A program made the position numbers and the translations under genes. The notes under the pieces are model-generated. The model was not told where the DNA came from. It ran no database searches and saw only the letters and a list, made by a program, of their open reading frames with translations. Shown here one piece after another: positions 9,530 through 19,283 of a stretch of DNA of 64,000 bases (its first letter is position 1; every line of letters starts with the position of its first letter). Origin of the DNA: Ignavibacteria bacterium (GTDB lineage Bacteria > Bacteroidota > Ignavibacteria > Ignavibacteriales > Ignavibacteriaceae); contig JAFLBV010000001.1 in assembly GCA_017302895.1 (NCBI GenBank), positions 1,178,001 through 1,242,000 of the forward strand, written 5' to 3'.

Positions 9530-11005
9530 ATGAATTTTGAACAATTTTTGAGTTTGTCAGAAAAATACAATTACATCCCTGTTTATGAGAAAATAACTGC
9601 GGATTTGTTTACCCCTGTTATAGCTTATTTAAAGTTACGGAAAGCGGGGAAACAGAGTTTTCTTTTGGAAACGGTTGAGGGGAAAGAGAGTCTTGGGAGA
9701 TATTCCTTTATCGGGATTGACCCCCTGAAGATCATCTCAAACAAAGGGATGTCGCTCACAATATCAAAGGGAGGTCTTGAAGAAACGGGAGAGCAGAACA
9801 TCTTCGACTACCTCAAGGATGAACTGCACACGCGGAATCACCCGGCACTTGAGGAGCTTCCTTCTTTCACGGGTGGAACGGTGGGTTATCTCGCTTATGA
9901 AAATATCGCTTTGATCGAGAAAAAGCTGAAATTTGATTCCGGTGATGATGATATCTGCGATTCCATTCTCGGGGTTTATGATACGGTGCTTGCTTTCGAT
10001 CATTATAAACATCAACTAATTATCATAACCAATGTGGAAATCAAAAAGGGGGATGACCCTGAAGTTCTGTACTCCGGTGCGAAAAAGAAAATCAGGGAAT
10101 TGAGGAAAACTCTCTCTGTACCTCTTTCATTCGAATCTGATTTCACATTTGACAGGAATGTGGAAGAGAGTCTTAGTGACGAAGTGTTCTGTGAACTGGT
10201 TGAGGCGAGCAAACAGAATATTGTAAACGGGGATGTTTTCCAGATAGTCCTCTCGAAGAGATTCACTGCAGGGTATGAGGGGGATCTGTTCAATGTTTAC
10301 AGGGCTTTAAGGATCATCAATCCCTCTCCTTACATGTATTTTCTCGAATTTGAGAACGGACTTACAATCATCGGCACCTCACCTGAAAATCTTGTAAAAG
10401 TGAAAGACGGAATTGTGGAAGTGATGCCGATAGCAGGAACAAGGAAGCGGGGTGCAACTCCCGAAGCCGATAAAAAGCTCGAGGAAGACCTGATGAACGA
10501 CCCGAAGGAAATAGCCGAACATGTAATGCTTGTTGATCTCGGACGAAACGATGTGGGGCGGGTTGCTGAATATGGTTCCGTGGAAGTAACGGAAAAAATG
10601 AAAATACACCGTTTTTCGCATGTAATGCACATTGTTTCAAAGGTTCAGGGAAAGTTGAGAAGCGACAAGGATTGCATAGATGCGCTGAAATCATGCTTCC
10701 CTGCGGGAACTGTGACAGGCGCACCCAAGATCAGGGCGATGGAACTGATTTCAGGATACGAAAAGCTTCAGAGGAATGTATATGCCGGAGCCGTTGGATA
10801 CATCGATTTCTCAGGGAATCTTGATGTCTGCATTGCAATCCGGACACTTTTTGCGAAGGATCAAAAAATTCACTGGCAGGCGGGTGCAGGAATCGTCGCT
10901 GACAGTCAACCGAGGCTTGAGGCAAAGGAAATAAAAAACAAATCGGCAGTTTTACGAAACGCATTGGAACATGCAGAGGTGATAGATGAAAATATTGGTG
11001 ATTGA
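9530..11005 (+). CDS. trpE: Anthranilate synthase component I
   Basis: Converts chorismate and ammonia (from TrpG) to anthranilate, the first committed step of Trp synthesis. The 491-aa length is normal. The N-terminal part contains LLETVEGKESLGRYSFIG, in the region that binds feedback Trp in the family. The catalytic chorismate-binding domain has FQIVLSKRF, PSPYMYFL, PIAGTRKRG, DLGRNDVGRV and FPAGTVTGAPKIRAMEL. First gene of the operon, 30 bp past the attenuator; its end overlaps trpG by 20 nt, suggesting translational coupling. Confidence 0.97.
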   Translation: MNFEQFLSLSEKYNYIPVYEKITADLFTPVIAYLKLRKAGKQSFLLETVEGKESLGRYSFIGIDPLKIISNKGMSLTISKGGLEETGEQNIFDYLKDELHTRNHPALEELPSFTGGTVGYLAYENIALIEKKLKFDSGDDDICDSILGVYDTVLAFDHYKHQLIIITNVEIKKGDDPEVLYSGAKKKIRELRKTLSVPLSFESDFTFDRNVEESLSDEVFCELVEASKQNIVNGDVFQIVLSKRFTAGYEGDLFNVYRALRIINPSPYMYFLEFENGLTIIGTSPENLVKVKDGIVEVMPIAGTRKRGATPEADKKLEEDLMNDPKEIAEHVMLVDLGRNDVGRVAEYGSVEVTEKMKIHRFSHVMHIVSKVQGKLRSDKDCIDALKSCFPAGTVTGAPKIRAMELISGYEKLQRNVYAGAVGYIDFSGNLDVCIAIRTLFAKDQKIHWQAGAGIVADSQPRLEAKEIKNKSAVLRNALEHAEVIDENIGD

Positions 11006-11555
11006 CAATTACGATTCGTTCACATACAATCTGGTTCAGCTTGTTGGCAGGTTCACGAATAACATTGTGATAAAAAGAAATGATGAGACCACAGTCGAAG
11101 AGATCCGTGAGATGAATCCCGACAGGATTTTGATATCCCCGGGACCCGGCAGACCCGAAGAATCGGGAGTCTCTCCCTTGGTAATATCGGAACTGGGAAA
11201 AACGATCCCTGTTCTCGGTGTCTGTCTTGGACATCAGGCAATAGGAATTTCCTTTGGAAGTGAAGTGGTGCATGCTCCTGTTCTCATGCACGGCAAAACT
11301 TCGCAGATAACACACGATGCAAAAGGGATATTTGCTGGTGTTGAGCAGGAGTTTACAGCCACGAGATATCATTCATTGATTATCGACAAGGAATCGCTCG
11401 GTACTGATCTGGAGGTGACCGCCACTTCCGAGGATGGAGTCATTATGGGAGTAAGGCACAGGGAATATCCGATTGAAGGAATTCAATTCCATCCTGAATC
11501 GATACTCACCCTTGCAGGTGAAAAACTGTTAAAAAACTGGATTGAAGCACGATGA
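10986..11555 (+). CDS. trpG: Anthranilate synthase component II (glutamine amidotransferase)
   Basis: Class I glutamine amidotransferase that releases ammonia from glutamine for TrpE. It opens with KILVIDNYDSFTYNLVQ and carries the oxyanion region SPGPGRPEE, the nucleophile Cys in LGVCLGHQAIG and the His/Glu of the triad in IQFHPESIL. The 189-aa length fits a stand-alone TrpG with no fusion to TrpD. It overlaps trpE by 20 nt and trpD by 4 nt (ATGA). A dual role as PabA cannot be excluded from sequence. Confidence 0.95.
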   Translation: MKILVIDNYDSFTYNLVQLVGRFTNNIVIKRNDETTVEEIREMNPDRILISPGPGRPEESGVSPLVISELGKTIPVLGVCLGHQAIGISFGSEVVHAPVLMHGKTSQITHDAKGIFAGVEQEFTATRYHSLIIDKESLGTDLEVTATSEDGVIMGVRHREYPIEGIQFHPESILTLAGEKLLKNWIEAR

Positions 11556-12568
11556 AAACATATATTGAAAAAATGCTCGAGAGGGAACACCTCTCATTTG
11601 ACGAAGCCTTTTTCGTAATGGATACCATTATGTCGGGCGAAGTGAACAACTCACAACTCGCTGCACTTCTGATTGCACTTAAAGGCAAGGGCGAAACTGC
11701 CGCTGAAATCGCAGGATTCGCAAAGGCAATGCGGGGTAAGAGCGTAAAGGTTGAGACTGGTCGAACCGATTTGATTGATGTCTGTGGCACCGGAGGTGAT
11801 GATTCGGGAACATTCAATATCTCAACTGCCGCTGCATTTGTGGTTGCAGGAGCCGGGATTGGAGTGGCAAAGCACGGTAACAAATCAATCTCGAGCAGAT
11901 CAGGAAGTGCAGATGTTCTAACTGAGCTGGGGATAAAGATTGACCTCACGCCTGATCAGACAAAAGAGGCTCTGAATGAAATCGGTATCGGGTTCCTTTT
12001 TGCGCCACATTATCATCCGGCTATGAAATATGCAGCACTTGTTCGAAAGGAACTCGGAATGAAAACAGCTTTCAATCTGCTCGGACCCCTCACCAATCCG
12101 GCAGGTACGAAAAAACAGTTGATCGGAGTTTACAACAACAAGTCGGCAGCGCTTATGGCTGAAGCCGCGGGTTACCTCGAGATGGAAAGGGTATGCTTTA
12201 TTTGTACCGGTGACAGGCGGGATGAAATCACGCTTGATGAGCCAACTCTCGTGAACGAGTATAGAAATGGTTCAGGGGTGAACTCTTATGAACTGACAGC
12301 CGGCGGACTGGGTTACCCTGCCGTGAAAATTGAAGAATTACTCGGTGATTCACCTGAATACAATGCAAAACTGATATTCAATCTTCTTAAGAATCCTGAG
12401 AGGGACGGGAAGTTTTTTGTGGTGGCAGCGAATTCCGCTCTTGCACTTTACTGTGCCGGTGTTTCGGATGACATAAAAACATGTCTTGAAGTTGCAGAAG
12501 ATTCGATTCTGACCGGAAAAGCTTTTCAAAAAATGGAAGAACTGCGGAAATTCGGGGAGGACCTTTGA
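11552..12568 (+). CDS. trpD: Anthranilate phosphoribosyltransferase
   Basis: Transfers phosphoribose from PRPP to anthranilate. 338 aa, typical. The PRPP/Mg loop DVCGTGGDDSGTFNIST, then AKHGNKSISSRSGSADVLE-type motif (here SSRSGSADVLTELG) and RKELGMKTAFNLLGPLTNPA are all intact. The start ATG overlaps the trpG stop (ATGA), and a GGGGAGG just before its stop is the Shine-Dalgarno for trpC. Confidence 0.97.
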   Translation: MKTYIEKMLEREHLSFDEAFFVMDTIMSGEVNNSQLAALLIALKGKGETAAEIAGFAKAMRGKSVKVETGRTDLIDVCGTGGDDSGTFNISTAAAFVVAGAGIGVAKHGNKSISSRSGSADVLTELGIKIDLTPDQTKEALNEIGIGFLFAPHYHPAMKYAALVRKELGMKTAFNLLGPLTNPAGTKKQLIGVYNNKSAALMAEAAGYLEMERVCFICTGDRRDEITLDEPTLVNEYRNGSGVNSYELTAGGLGYPAVKIEELLGDSPEYNAKLIFNLLKNPERDGKFFVVAANSALALYCAGVSDDIKTCLEVAEDSILTGKAFQKMEELRKFGEDL

Positions 12569-13356
12569 TGAACATTCTTGAAAAAATAATCGCAGTAAAA
12601 AGAGATGAGGTCGCACTTCTAAAAAAGGAGATCAGAGTAAGGGAATATGATGAACTTGATCTTTTTTACAAGCCGGTCATAAGTCTGATTGAGACCATAA
12701 GAAGCACAAAAGATATCTCGATAATTGCTGAAATAAAAAAGGCAAGTCCTTCAAAAGGAGTGATAATTGAAGATTTTGATCATCTAAATATCGGAAAAGT
12801 CTATCTCGAAAACGGGGCTGATGCCATTTCCATTCTTACGGATGAAAAGTTTTTCCAAGGGAACATAAATTATCTCGCGGATATCGCCCGGATAAAAACA
12901 AAACCTCTTCTCCGCAAAGATTTTATCATCGACGAGATACAGATACTTCAGGCGAAGGAAAACGGTGCCGACGCAATTCTGTTGATCTGTGAAGCCCTGA
13001 GTAAAGCGGAGGTAAGGAAACTGACTCTGACCGCTCAATCGATGGGGCTGGAGGTGCTGCTGGAACTTCACTCTGTGAAACAACTTGACAAAATTGACTC
13101 AGCAATTCACCCGCTTGTTGGAGTGAATAACAGAGACCTTGAAACCTTTAAGGTTGATCTTAAAATAACAGAAGAGATTAGAAAAATGATTCCTGATGAT
13201 ATCCTCCTTGTATCCGAGAGCGGAATAAACACTGCAGATGATGTTAAAATGATCAGGGATTCGGGATGTGATGCCATCCTTGTGGGTGAACACTTTATGA
13301 GGAGCAAATCAATTGCAGAAAGCCTAAATGAAATGAAAGCATGGTGCCGAAGATGA
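12568..13356 (+). CDS. trpC: Indole-3-glycerol-phosphate synthase
   Basis: Ring-closing step from CdRP to indole-3-glycerol phosphate; TIM barrel. The ATG at 12568 shares one base with the trpD stop (TGATG) and has GGGGAGG 7 nt upstream, so it is preferred to the in-frame TTG one codon before. Family motifs: IIAEIKKASPSKG (catalytic Lys), LLRKDFIIDEIQI, GVNNRDLETFKVD, VSESGI and GEHFMRS. Separate from trpF, not fused as in enteric bacteria. Confidence 0.96.
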   Translation: MNILEKIIAVKRDEVALLKKEIRVREYDELDLFYKPVISLIETIRSTKDISIIAEIKKASPSKGVIIEDFDHLNIGKVYLENGADAISILTDEKFFQGNINYLADIARIKTKPLLRKDFIIDEIQILQAKENGADAILLICEALSKAEVRKLTLTAQSMGLEVLLELHSVKQLDKIDSAIHPLVGVNNRDLETFKVDLKITEEIRKMIPDDILLVSESGINTADDVKMIRDSGCDAILVGEHFMRSKSIAESLNEMKAWCRR

Positions 13357-13967
13357 TTGTTAAGGTCTGTGGAATAACAAATCTCGAAGATGCCATCCTT
13401 TGTGCAGATGCAGGAGCGGACATTCTGGGGTTTATATTTTACGAAAAGAGCAAGAGATATATTACTCCGGAGAACGCTGCTGAAATTGTCAAAAATTTAC
13501 CCGCAGCAATGAGAAAAGCAGGTGTGTTTGTGAATCCAGATGCAGACAAAATAAACGAAATAATTTCAAAAGCAGGGATTGGCACAGTACAGCTTCACGG
13601 AGACGAGCCACCTGCTTTACTTGACAGTATCAGCGGTAATAAAATAAAAGCTTTCCGGGTAGGTGAAGGTTTCGATTTTGACATTGTCAGGGATTATGAG
13701 TCTGCAATTCCACTTTTTGATTCATTCTCTGACGGGGAATATGGCGGCACGGGCATGAAATTCAACTGGGGAATGATTCCGCGGGAATTGAGCGGGAGAT
13801 ATTTCCTCTCGGGCGGCATCTCAATCGGGAACATTGAAGAAGCCGTTAGTGAACTGCACCCATTTGCGGTTGATCTCTCTTCTTCACTTGAGCTTTCACC
13901 GGGTAAAAAAGACCCGCGGAAAGTAAACGAATTTTTTGAACTGTTATACAGAAAGAATTTACGATAA
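13353..13967 (+). CDS. trpF: Phosphoribosylanthranilate isomerase
   Basis: Isomerises PRA to CdRP. The ATG at 13353 overlaps the trpC stop (ATGA) and gives the usual family start [10 protein letters not shown]; the ATG four codons earlier is less likely. The catalytic Cys is in VCGITN and the acid in the C-terminal [12 protein letters not shown] segment. About 204 aa, normal. The last base of its TAA is the first of the trpB ATG. Confidence 0.95.
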   Translation: MIVKVCGITNLEDAILCADAGADILGFIFYEKSKRYITPENAAEIVKNLPAAMRKAGVFVNPDADKINEIISKAGIGTVQLHGDEPPALLDSISGNKIKAFRVGEGFDFDIVRDYESAIPLFDSFSDGEYGGTGMKFNWGMIPRELSGRYFLSGGISIGNIEEAVSELHPFAVDLSSSLELSPGKKDPRKVNEFFELLYRKNLR

Positions 13968-15169
13968 TGACAACCATGATTTATGATTATCCCGACATAA
14001 AAGGGAAATTTGGTAAGTACGGCGGAAAATTTGTGCCTGAAACCCTTACCTCGGCACTGATTGAGCTTGAGGAAGTTTACAACAGGATGAAGGATGACAC
14101 CACTTTTATCGCCGAGTTCATCGATCTTGAAAGAACCTACAATTCGAGACCCACCCCTCTTACATATGCAGAGAGGCTGACAAATCACTACGGGAAAGCA
14201 AAAATTTACCTGAAAAGGGAAGACCTGAACCATACGGGAGCCCACAAAATAAACAATGCACTCGGACAGGTTTTGCTTGCACAAAAGCTCGGGAAAAAGA
14301 GGATAATTGCAGAGACGGGGGCGGGTCAGCACGGGGTGGCAGTTGCAACTGTCTGTGCTAAATTCGGGCTTCAATGCGTGGTTTACATGGGTGAAGTTGA
14401 TGTTGCACGGCAAAAACCAAATGTTTTCAGAATGAAACTTCTTGGTGCGGAAGTGGTGCCTGTAACATCGGGAAGCCGCACGCTTAAAGATGCGACCAAC
14501 GAAGCAATCCGCGACTGGGTAACCAATGTGAAGGATACTCATTATATTATTGGTTCAGTCGTTGGTCCTCATCCTTATCCGATGATAGTTCGCGATTTTC
14601 AGTCGGTAATAGGCAAGGAAACGAAAGAACAAATCTACGGCATCGAGCGGAAGCTGCCTGATTATATTGTTGCATGTGTTGGCGGAGGAAGCAATGCCAT
14701 CGGAATGTTCCATCCTTTCATCAATAACAAGGGGGTGAATCTTATTGGTGTGGAGGCTGCGGGCTACGGAATTGATACGGATAAACATTGCGCATCCCTT
14801 ACTCTCGGACAGGCAGGTGTTTTTCAGGGGATGCTTACATATCTGCTGCAGGATAAAAACGGGCAGGTGGCGGAAGTTCACTCCATTTCTGCGGGGCTGG
14901 ATTACCCCGGAGTTGGACCAGAACACAGTTTCCTGAAGGACATGGAAAGAGTAAAATACTATTCGGTTACAGATAGCGAAGCTCTCTCTGCCACCGGGTT
15001 GCTGGCAAAATTCGAAGGGATTATACCGGCTTTGGAATCGGCACATGCTGTTGCATACCTTGATTATTTGATGCCTGAAACAAACAAGGGTGAAATTGTT
15101 GTTGTGAATGTTTCGGGTAGAGGGGACAAGGACCTTGAGACGATAATGAGTAGCGAATTAGCGAAGTAA
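13967..15169 (+). CDS. trpB: Tryptophan synthase beta chain
   Basis: PLP enzyme condensing indole and serine to Trp. The PLP Lys is in [13 protein letters not shown], the phosphate-binding glycine loop in [10 protein letters not shown], and the C-terminal end has [13 protein letters not shown]. 400 aa, the TrpB1 (TrpA-partnered) type: [15 protein letters not shown] at the N-terminus is typical of TrpB1 rather than TrpB2. Start TAATG overlaps trpF. Confidence 0.97.
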   Translation: MTTMIYDYPDIKGKFGKYGGKFVPETLTSALIELEEVYNRMKDDTTFIAEFIDLERTYNSRPTPLTYAERLTNHYGKAKIYLKREDLNHTGAHKINNALGQVLLAQKLGKKRIIAETGAGQHGVAVATVCAKFGLQCVVYMGEVDVARQKPNVFRMKLLGAEVVPVTSGSRTLKDATNEAIRDWVTNVKDTHYIIGSVVGPHPYPMIVRDFQSVIGKETKEQIYGIERKLPDYIVACVGGGSNAIGMFHPFINNKGVNLIGVEAAGYGIDTDKHCASLTLGQAGVFQGMLTYLLQDKNGQVAEVHSISAGLDYPGVGPEHSFLKDMERVKYYSVTDSEALSATGLLAKFEGIIPALESAHAVAYLDYLMPETNKGEIVVVNVSGRGDKDLETIMSSELAK

Positions 15170-15197
15170 CGGAGTTATTAATTAAGATTGGAATGAG

Positions 15198-15980
15198 ATG
15201 TCGAAGATTAGAAATAAAATTGAAGAAGTAAACAACAGAAACGAGAAAGCTTTGTCAGTCTTTTTAACGGCGGGGTTCCCGGTTGGGTTGGATTTTGTTG
15301 ATCTTGCCGTGAGGGTGCTTGATGCCGGCGCTGATATGCTGGAAATCGGGATTCCTTTCAGTGATCCGCTTGCAGACGGATCTGTGATTCAGCAGTCCTC
15401 TCAGGCGGTTTTGGAGCAGGGGATGACTCTGGAAAGAGTTTTGGGATTTACGAAGGAGATTCGCGAGAGGACTGATAAACCCTTGATACTTATGGGTTAT
15501 GCAAATCCTGTTTATTTTTATGGTGTTGATTCGTTTTTGAGAGATGCGGAATCTGCAGGTGCCGATGGTCTGATAATCCCGGATGTTCCGCTCGATGAGT
15601 ATGATTCATTCTTCGGAGTGGGAGCAGTCCCTCTTGATACGATACTTCTCACTACGCCCGAGACTTCCTCCGCAAGAATCGCGGACATAGACCGGAAAAG
15701 CAGCGGGTTTGTTTATTGTGTCAGTGTGTCCGGGACAACAGGTGTGAGAAACGGATTTTCTGTTGAGGAACTGGCATCACTGAAGCGAACCAGGGAGTTG
15801 ATCCACAATAATAAAATGCTGACAGGATTCGGCATTTCGTCACCTGAGAATGTGAAGCAGGTTGTTCCTTATTGTGACGGAGTAATTGTTGGAAGTGCAG
15901 TTATTCGTTCGTTACGATTGTCAGGAACGGATGCGACCCTCGAGTTGGTCGGGCAATTGAAAAGAAGTTGTTCTTATTAA
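15198..15980 (+). CDS. trpA: Tryptophan synthase alpha chain
   Basis: Retro-aldol cleavage of indole-3-glycerol phosphate, passing indole to TrpB. The family signature LEIGIPFSDPLADGSVIQ carries the catalytic Glu; the second catalytic acid, Asp, is in LIIPDVPLDEY; the phosphate-binding GFGIS and GSAVI motifs are present. 260 aa. It is the only trp gene with a gap (28 bp) before it; GGAATGAG precedes the ATG. Last gene of the operon; its stop overlaps by 4 bp the stop of the convergent sensor kinase, with no terminator visible between. Confidence 0.96.
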   Translation: MSKIRNKIEEVNNRNEKALSVFLTAGFPVGLDFVDLAVRVLDAGADMLEIGIPFSDPLADGSVIQQSSQAVLEQGMTLERVLGFTKEIRERTDKPLILMGYANPVYFYGVDSFLRDAESAGADGLIIPDVPLDEYDSFFGVGAVPLDTILLTTPETSSARIADIDRKSSGFVYCVSVSGTTGVRNGFSVEELASLKRTRELIHNNKMLTGFGISSPENVKQVVPYCDGVIVGSAVIRSLRLSGTDATLELVGQLKRSCSY

Positions 15981-18900
15981 ACAGTTTCAGGCTTTTCAAA
16001 AGGGAGTGTTACGGTAAATTTCGAACCTTTATGCTCCTGGCTTTCCACGGTGATTTCACCGCCAAGTTTTGAGACAAAGTCATGAGTAATATTCAGACCG
16101 AGTCCTGTACCTTTCTCGTTTGAAGTTCCTTTTCGACTGTGGATGTTTTCGGGCGACAAGAGTCCGGGCAGCAATTCCTTTGGAATTCCAATACCGGTAT
16201 CCTCGACAGAGAGAGATATTGAATCACTGTTTTTTATAAGTGAAACAGTAATTTTCCCTCCCTTTCGGGTAAATTTGATAGCGTTACTGATCAGGTTTCT
16301 TAGAATTGATCTCATTATGTTGGCATCGGTGGTCATATTGACCACTTCATCAGATACAACATTCAGTACCAGTCCTTTTTTGGAGAGTTGTGGACTAAAA
16401 AGTCGCTGAACCTCCTCGATAATGGCGTTCAAATTTACATCCTCATGAGCAGGCTCCACACCTCCGATTTGCAACCTTGACCATTCAAGTAATCCGTCAA
16501 CAAGAGAGACTGTGTTTCGTGATGCAGCCAGTATTTTTTCGGTATATGATTTTATTACTGCTTTGTCCATATCGTTGGCTTCTTCATCGAGAATTTCCGA
16601 GAACCCAAGGATCGACATAAACGGACTGCGGAGATCGTGCGAGATAATGGAAAATATTCTGTCTTTGGTTTTATTGAGTCTGTCGAGTTCCTTTGTACGC
16701 TCCTGGACTTCAACTTCCAGATTCTCCAGCAGGACCTTCAGTTTCTCCTCTGATTCCCTAAGCGCTTTTGTTCTTTCTGAAACCATCGATTCCAGCCGTA
16801 CCTGCTCTTTGCTCGCAATGTAATACTTGTTAATCAAAACAGCAGAGCCGGCAACGACAAAAAGGGCAAGAAGAATGAACCACAACTTAAAGTAAAATGG
16901 CCGCCCAATAACAATAGTCGCAGAGTATACCGGTTGACTCCACTCGCTGAACCGGTTCTTTGCCATTACAACGAGCCGGTAGGATCCTGAGGGGAGATTG
17001 GAATAGCGGATATTAAACAATTGTGATTGGTTAATTGTATAAAAATCCTTGTCGAATCCCTCAAGTTTGATTTTATACTCGATGCTTGATTCACTAATAT
17101 AAGAGATGCCCCGAAACGAAAAGATAAGCGAGTTGTCAGTATGGGGAATCACTGCATTTTTATAAAGGCTGAACTGTTCTCCCGAACTTGTTTCAACATT
17201 GAGGAGAAAAACACCCGGTGGTGACACTTTGTTTGTTTTGCTGCCGATTCTGTACGCTGAAAGACCTGTATTTGTACCGATCCAGAAAACATTTTTTGAG
17301 TCAATTACGGCGGCCGATCGATTCATCTCATAACCGGCGAGCCCGTCCTCGGTTGAGTAGTTATAGACGGTATTTTTGCCGTCCCATCTTGTTAAACCAT
17401 CGATTGTACCAAACCAGTAACTTCCATCGTTGCTCTTAATGGTGAAGTAGATGCTTTTGGAAATGGAGAACCCGTTTTTTGAGAATTTTTTTAGTTTGTT
17501 GTTCTCCAGTGTAAAGAGACCGGACTCGGTTCCCACAAAAAATGTACCGTCATCATCTTTAAAAAGGGAGAATACATTCGCATTAAAAACCGATTGATTA
17601 GGGATTAGGCTTACAATTTTATCATCAGCAAGTTTGTAGACTCCGTTGATACCTGCAAGAAAGATATCACCATCGAACCGGAAGAGTTTCCTGAAATTAC
17701 GGTCTTTTGGGGCGGGGTCAATTTCTTCCAATTTTGAATTTGAATACTTAAACAACCCGTTGTTGGTGGCAACTAAAAGGCCGTATTTTTTATCGTATAG
17801 AACGGATGTGACGGAAAAAACTGATGGTACAACTATTGCCTGGGAGCCATTCGGGTCTATTTTTACCAGTCCGTAATATCCGGCTGCGCCCCAGATTTCA
17901 CCTTTATCGTCAACTGCAAAATCGAGCAACCTGGAGACGATGGTCTTGGTTCCCTCAACACCCTTAAAAAAAGTGGGGATGAACTTGCCGTTTTTATAGA
18001 CTGTGTATCCTGAATTGTGCCCGAAAATATAATTGCCCGGTTGGTACTCGAGGACCGCGGTCACCTCATCTTCTAGTAAGCCGGATTTTTTGGTAAAATT
18101 GGTAAAGGGATGAAAAGTAAGCTTGTCAACACCTCTTAGATCTGTAAACCAGACATTGTTTTCTTTGTCAACCAGTACAGAAGTGGCACCGTCAGAGGTC
18201 AAATCTGCATTTTTGTCGAGGGCGTAAAAGCTATTCCTGTTCCGGTCGTAAACATATTTGCTGACCTTGTTGCCATAGTAAATTTTTTCATCTTTGTCGG
18301 CGGCGATAAAATAATAGGGAAATTGCCTCATTAACTCTATTTTTGCCGGCAAATCTGTCTTCATCAGCCCGCCGTCCTGAATAATGCCAAACCAGGTCGC
18401 TGAGAGAAGATAAAAATGCGGTGACTTTCCGGAGTGGCGATGTACCGACACAGCGTATACAGGGTCCTTGATGTCGAACAAATTGCTTTGAACTTTTACC
18501 CGAAGGTTGCTGTCAAACTCGATCGATAAAAATCCGTTTCCCATGGCAACAAAAAATTTTTCCTCAAAGGAGGTCAAACCATGTATCTCAGCTGTAAGGG
18601 GTGAATTGGTCTTGTCAATTCTTTGCCACCTACCCTCGAACAGGATAAAAATTTCACTCGCGGTTACCAGGGCCACCATCGGTTTGTCTTTAATATAAAT
18701 AACTTCAAAACCGGTAGTATAAGGTACCTTTTCCGAAACTTCAGGTGGTTTTGCGAACTTTTCCCATTTTTTGCCATGGTTTACAAGGATATGATGAGGT
18801 GCTGCGATAGGAGCCAGCCATACCACTCCTTTTTTGTCTACGATTATTCTTTTGAATCCGCCTTTGTTTGTTTCATCGAGCAATTCGTAGTTTGTCCATT

Positions 18901-19069
18901 TGTAACCGTCATAAACTGAAGCACCGTGTGATGTGGCGAACCACATTCTGCCGAGGGAATCTTGTGCGGAGTCATGAATTTTATTTGTGGAGAGCCCGCT
19001 GCCAATGTTATAGTTGGTAATATTGAAGTCACCGTGATTGCCCCCGAGGGTTGGGAGTGATGAAATCAA
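15977..19069 (-). CDS. Two-component-regulator-propeller sensor histidine kinase
   Basis: Large sensor kinase of the hybrid two-component-system layout but without a receiver. Repeats such as DSLGRMWFATSHGASVYDG, DKENNVWFTDLRGVDKL and SNDGSYWFGTIDGLTRWDG build two periplasmic beta-propellers (about 20-640). A Y_Y_Y domain (about 650-720) and a TM segment (LWFILLALFVVAGSAVLI, near 735) follow, then a coiled coil, HisKA (FSIISHDLRSPFMS, His near 811) and HATPase (RNLISNAIKF, DTGIGI, GTGLGL). The coordinate given uses TTG at 19069, the first usual start codon, which cuts into a Leu-rich signal peptide. The frame stays open 17 more codons to a CTG at 19120 (LIKIKNNTLLIRLFLLLL), so the true start is probably upstream and non-ATG. 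The ligand is unknown; relatives sense polysaccharides. Confidence 0.88.
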   Translation of the reverse strand: MISSLPTLGGNHGDFNITNYNIGSGLSTNKIHDSAQDSLGRMWFATSHGASVYDGYKWTNYELLDETNKGGFKRIIVDKKGVVWLAPIAAPHHILVNHGKKWEKFAKPPEVSEKVPYTTGFEVIYIKDKPMVALVTASEIFILFEGRWQRIDKTNSPLTAEIHGLTSFEEKFFVAMGNGFLSIEFDSNLRVKVQSNLFDIKDPVYAVSVHRHSGKSPHFYLLSATWFGIIQDGGLMKTDLPAKIELMRQFPYYFIAADKDEKIYYGNKVSKYVYDRNRNSFYALDKNADLTSDGATSVLVDKENNVWFTDLRGVDKLTFHPFTNFTKKSGLLEDEVTAVLEYQPGNYIFGHNSGYTVYKNGKFIPTFFKGVEGTKTIVSRLLDFAVDDKGEIWGAAGYYGLVKIDPNGSQAIVVPSVFSVTSVLYDKKYGLLVATNNGLFKYSNSKLEEIDPAPKDRNFRKLFRFDGDIFLAGINGVYKLADDKIVSLIPNQSVFNANVFSLFKDDDGTFFVGTESGLFTLENNKLKKFSKNGFSISKSIYFTIKSNDGSYWFGTIDGLTRWDGKNTVYNYSTEDGLAGYEMNRSAAVIDSKNVFWIGTNTGLSAYRIGSKTNKVSPPGVFLLNVETSSGEQFSLYKNAVIPHTDNSLIFSFRGISYISESSIEYKIKLEGFDKDFYTINQSQLFNIRYSNLPSGSYRLVVMAKNRFSEWSQPVYSATIVIGRPFYFKLWFILLALFVVAGSAVLINKYYIASKEQVRLESMVSERTKALRESEEKLKVLLENLEVEVQERTKELDRLNKTKDRIFSIISHDLRSPFMSILGFSEILDEEANDMDKAVIKSYTEKILAASRNTVSLVDGLLEWSRLQIGGVEPAHEDVNLNAIIEEVQRLFSPQLSKKGLVLNVVSDEVVNMTTDANIMRSILRNLISNAIKFTRKGGKITVSLIKNSDSISLSVEDTGIGIPKELLPGLLSPENIHSRKGTSNEKGTGLGLNITHDFVSKLGGEITVESQEHKGSKFTVTLPFEKPETV

Positions 19070-19283
19070 CAGGAGGAGAAACAGACGGATGAGTAGAGTA
19101 TTATTTTTGATTTTGATCAGATAAAATAAATGTTTGAAAACAACTTAAACCAAAGTAACAAATATTGTTTAAAAAGATGTAATGATTCTGTTATTTTTCT
19201 TTAAAAGAGTAATTTTAAAGTCACGATTATTCTAAATAGTCGTTACATGCGGAACGGATTACAACTCGGGAGACAGAAAGATA

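Noticed and set aside
9240-9530. T-box or TRAP-type control of the trp operon
   Set aside because: No T-box (AGGGTGG-like) motif or GAG/UAG repeats; the Trp-codon leader plus hairpin explains the region.
10330-10724. Antisense frames over 80 codons within trpE
   Set aside because: They overlap a clear trpE frame on the other strand, have no recognisable domains and no start signals.
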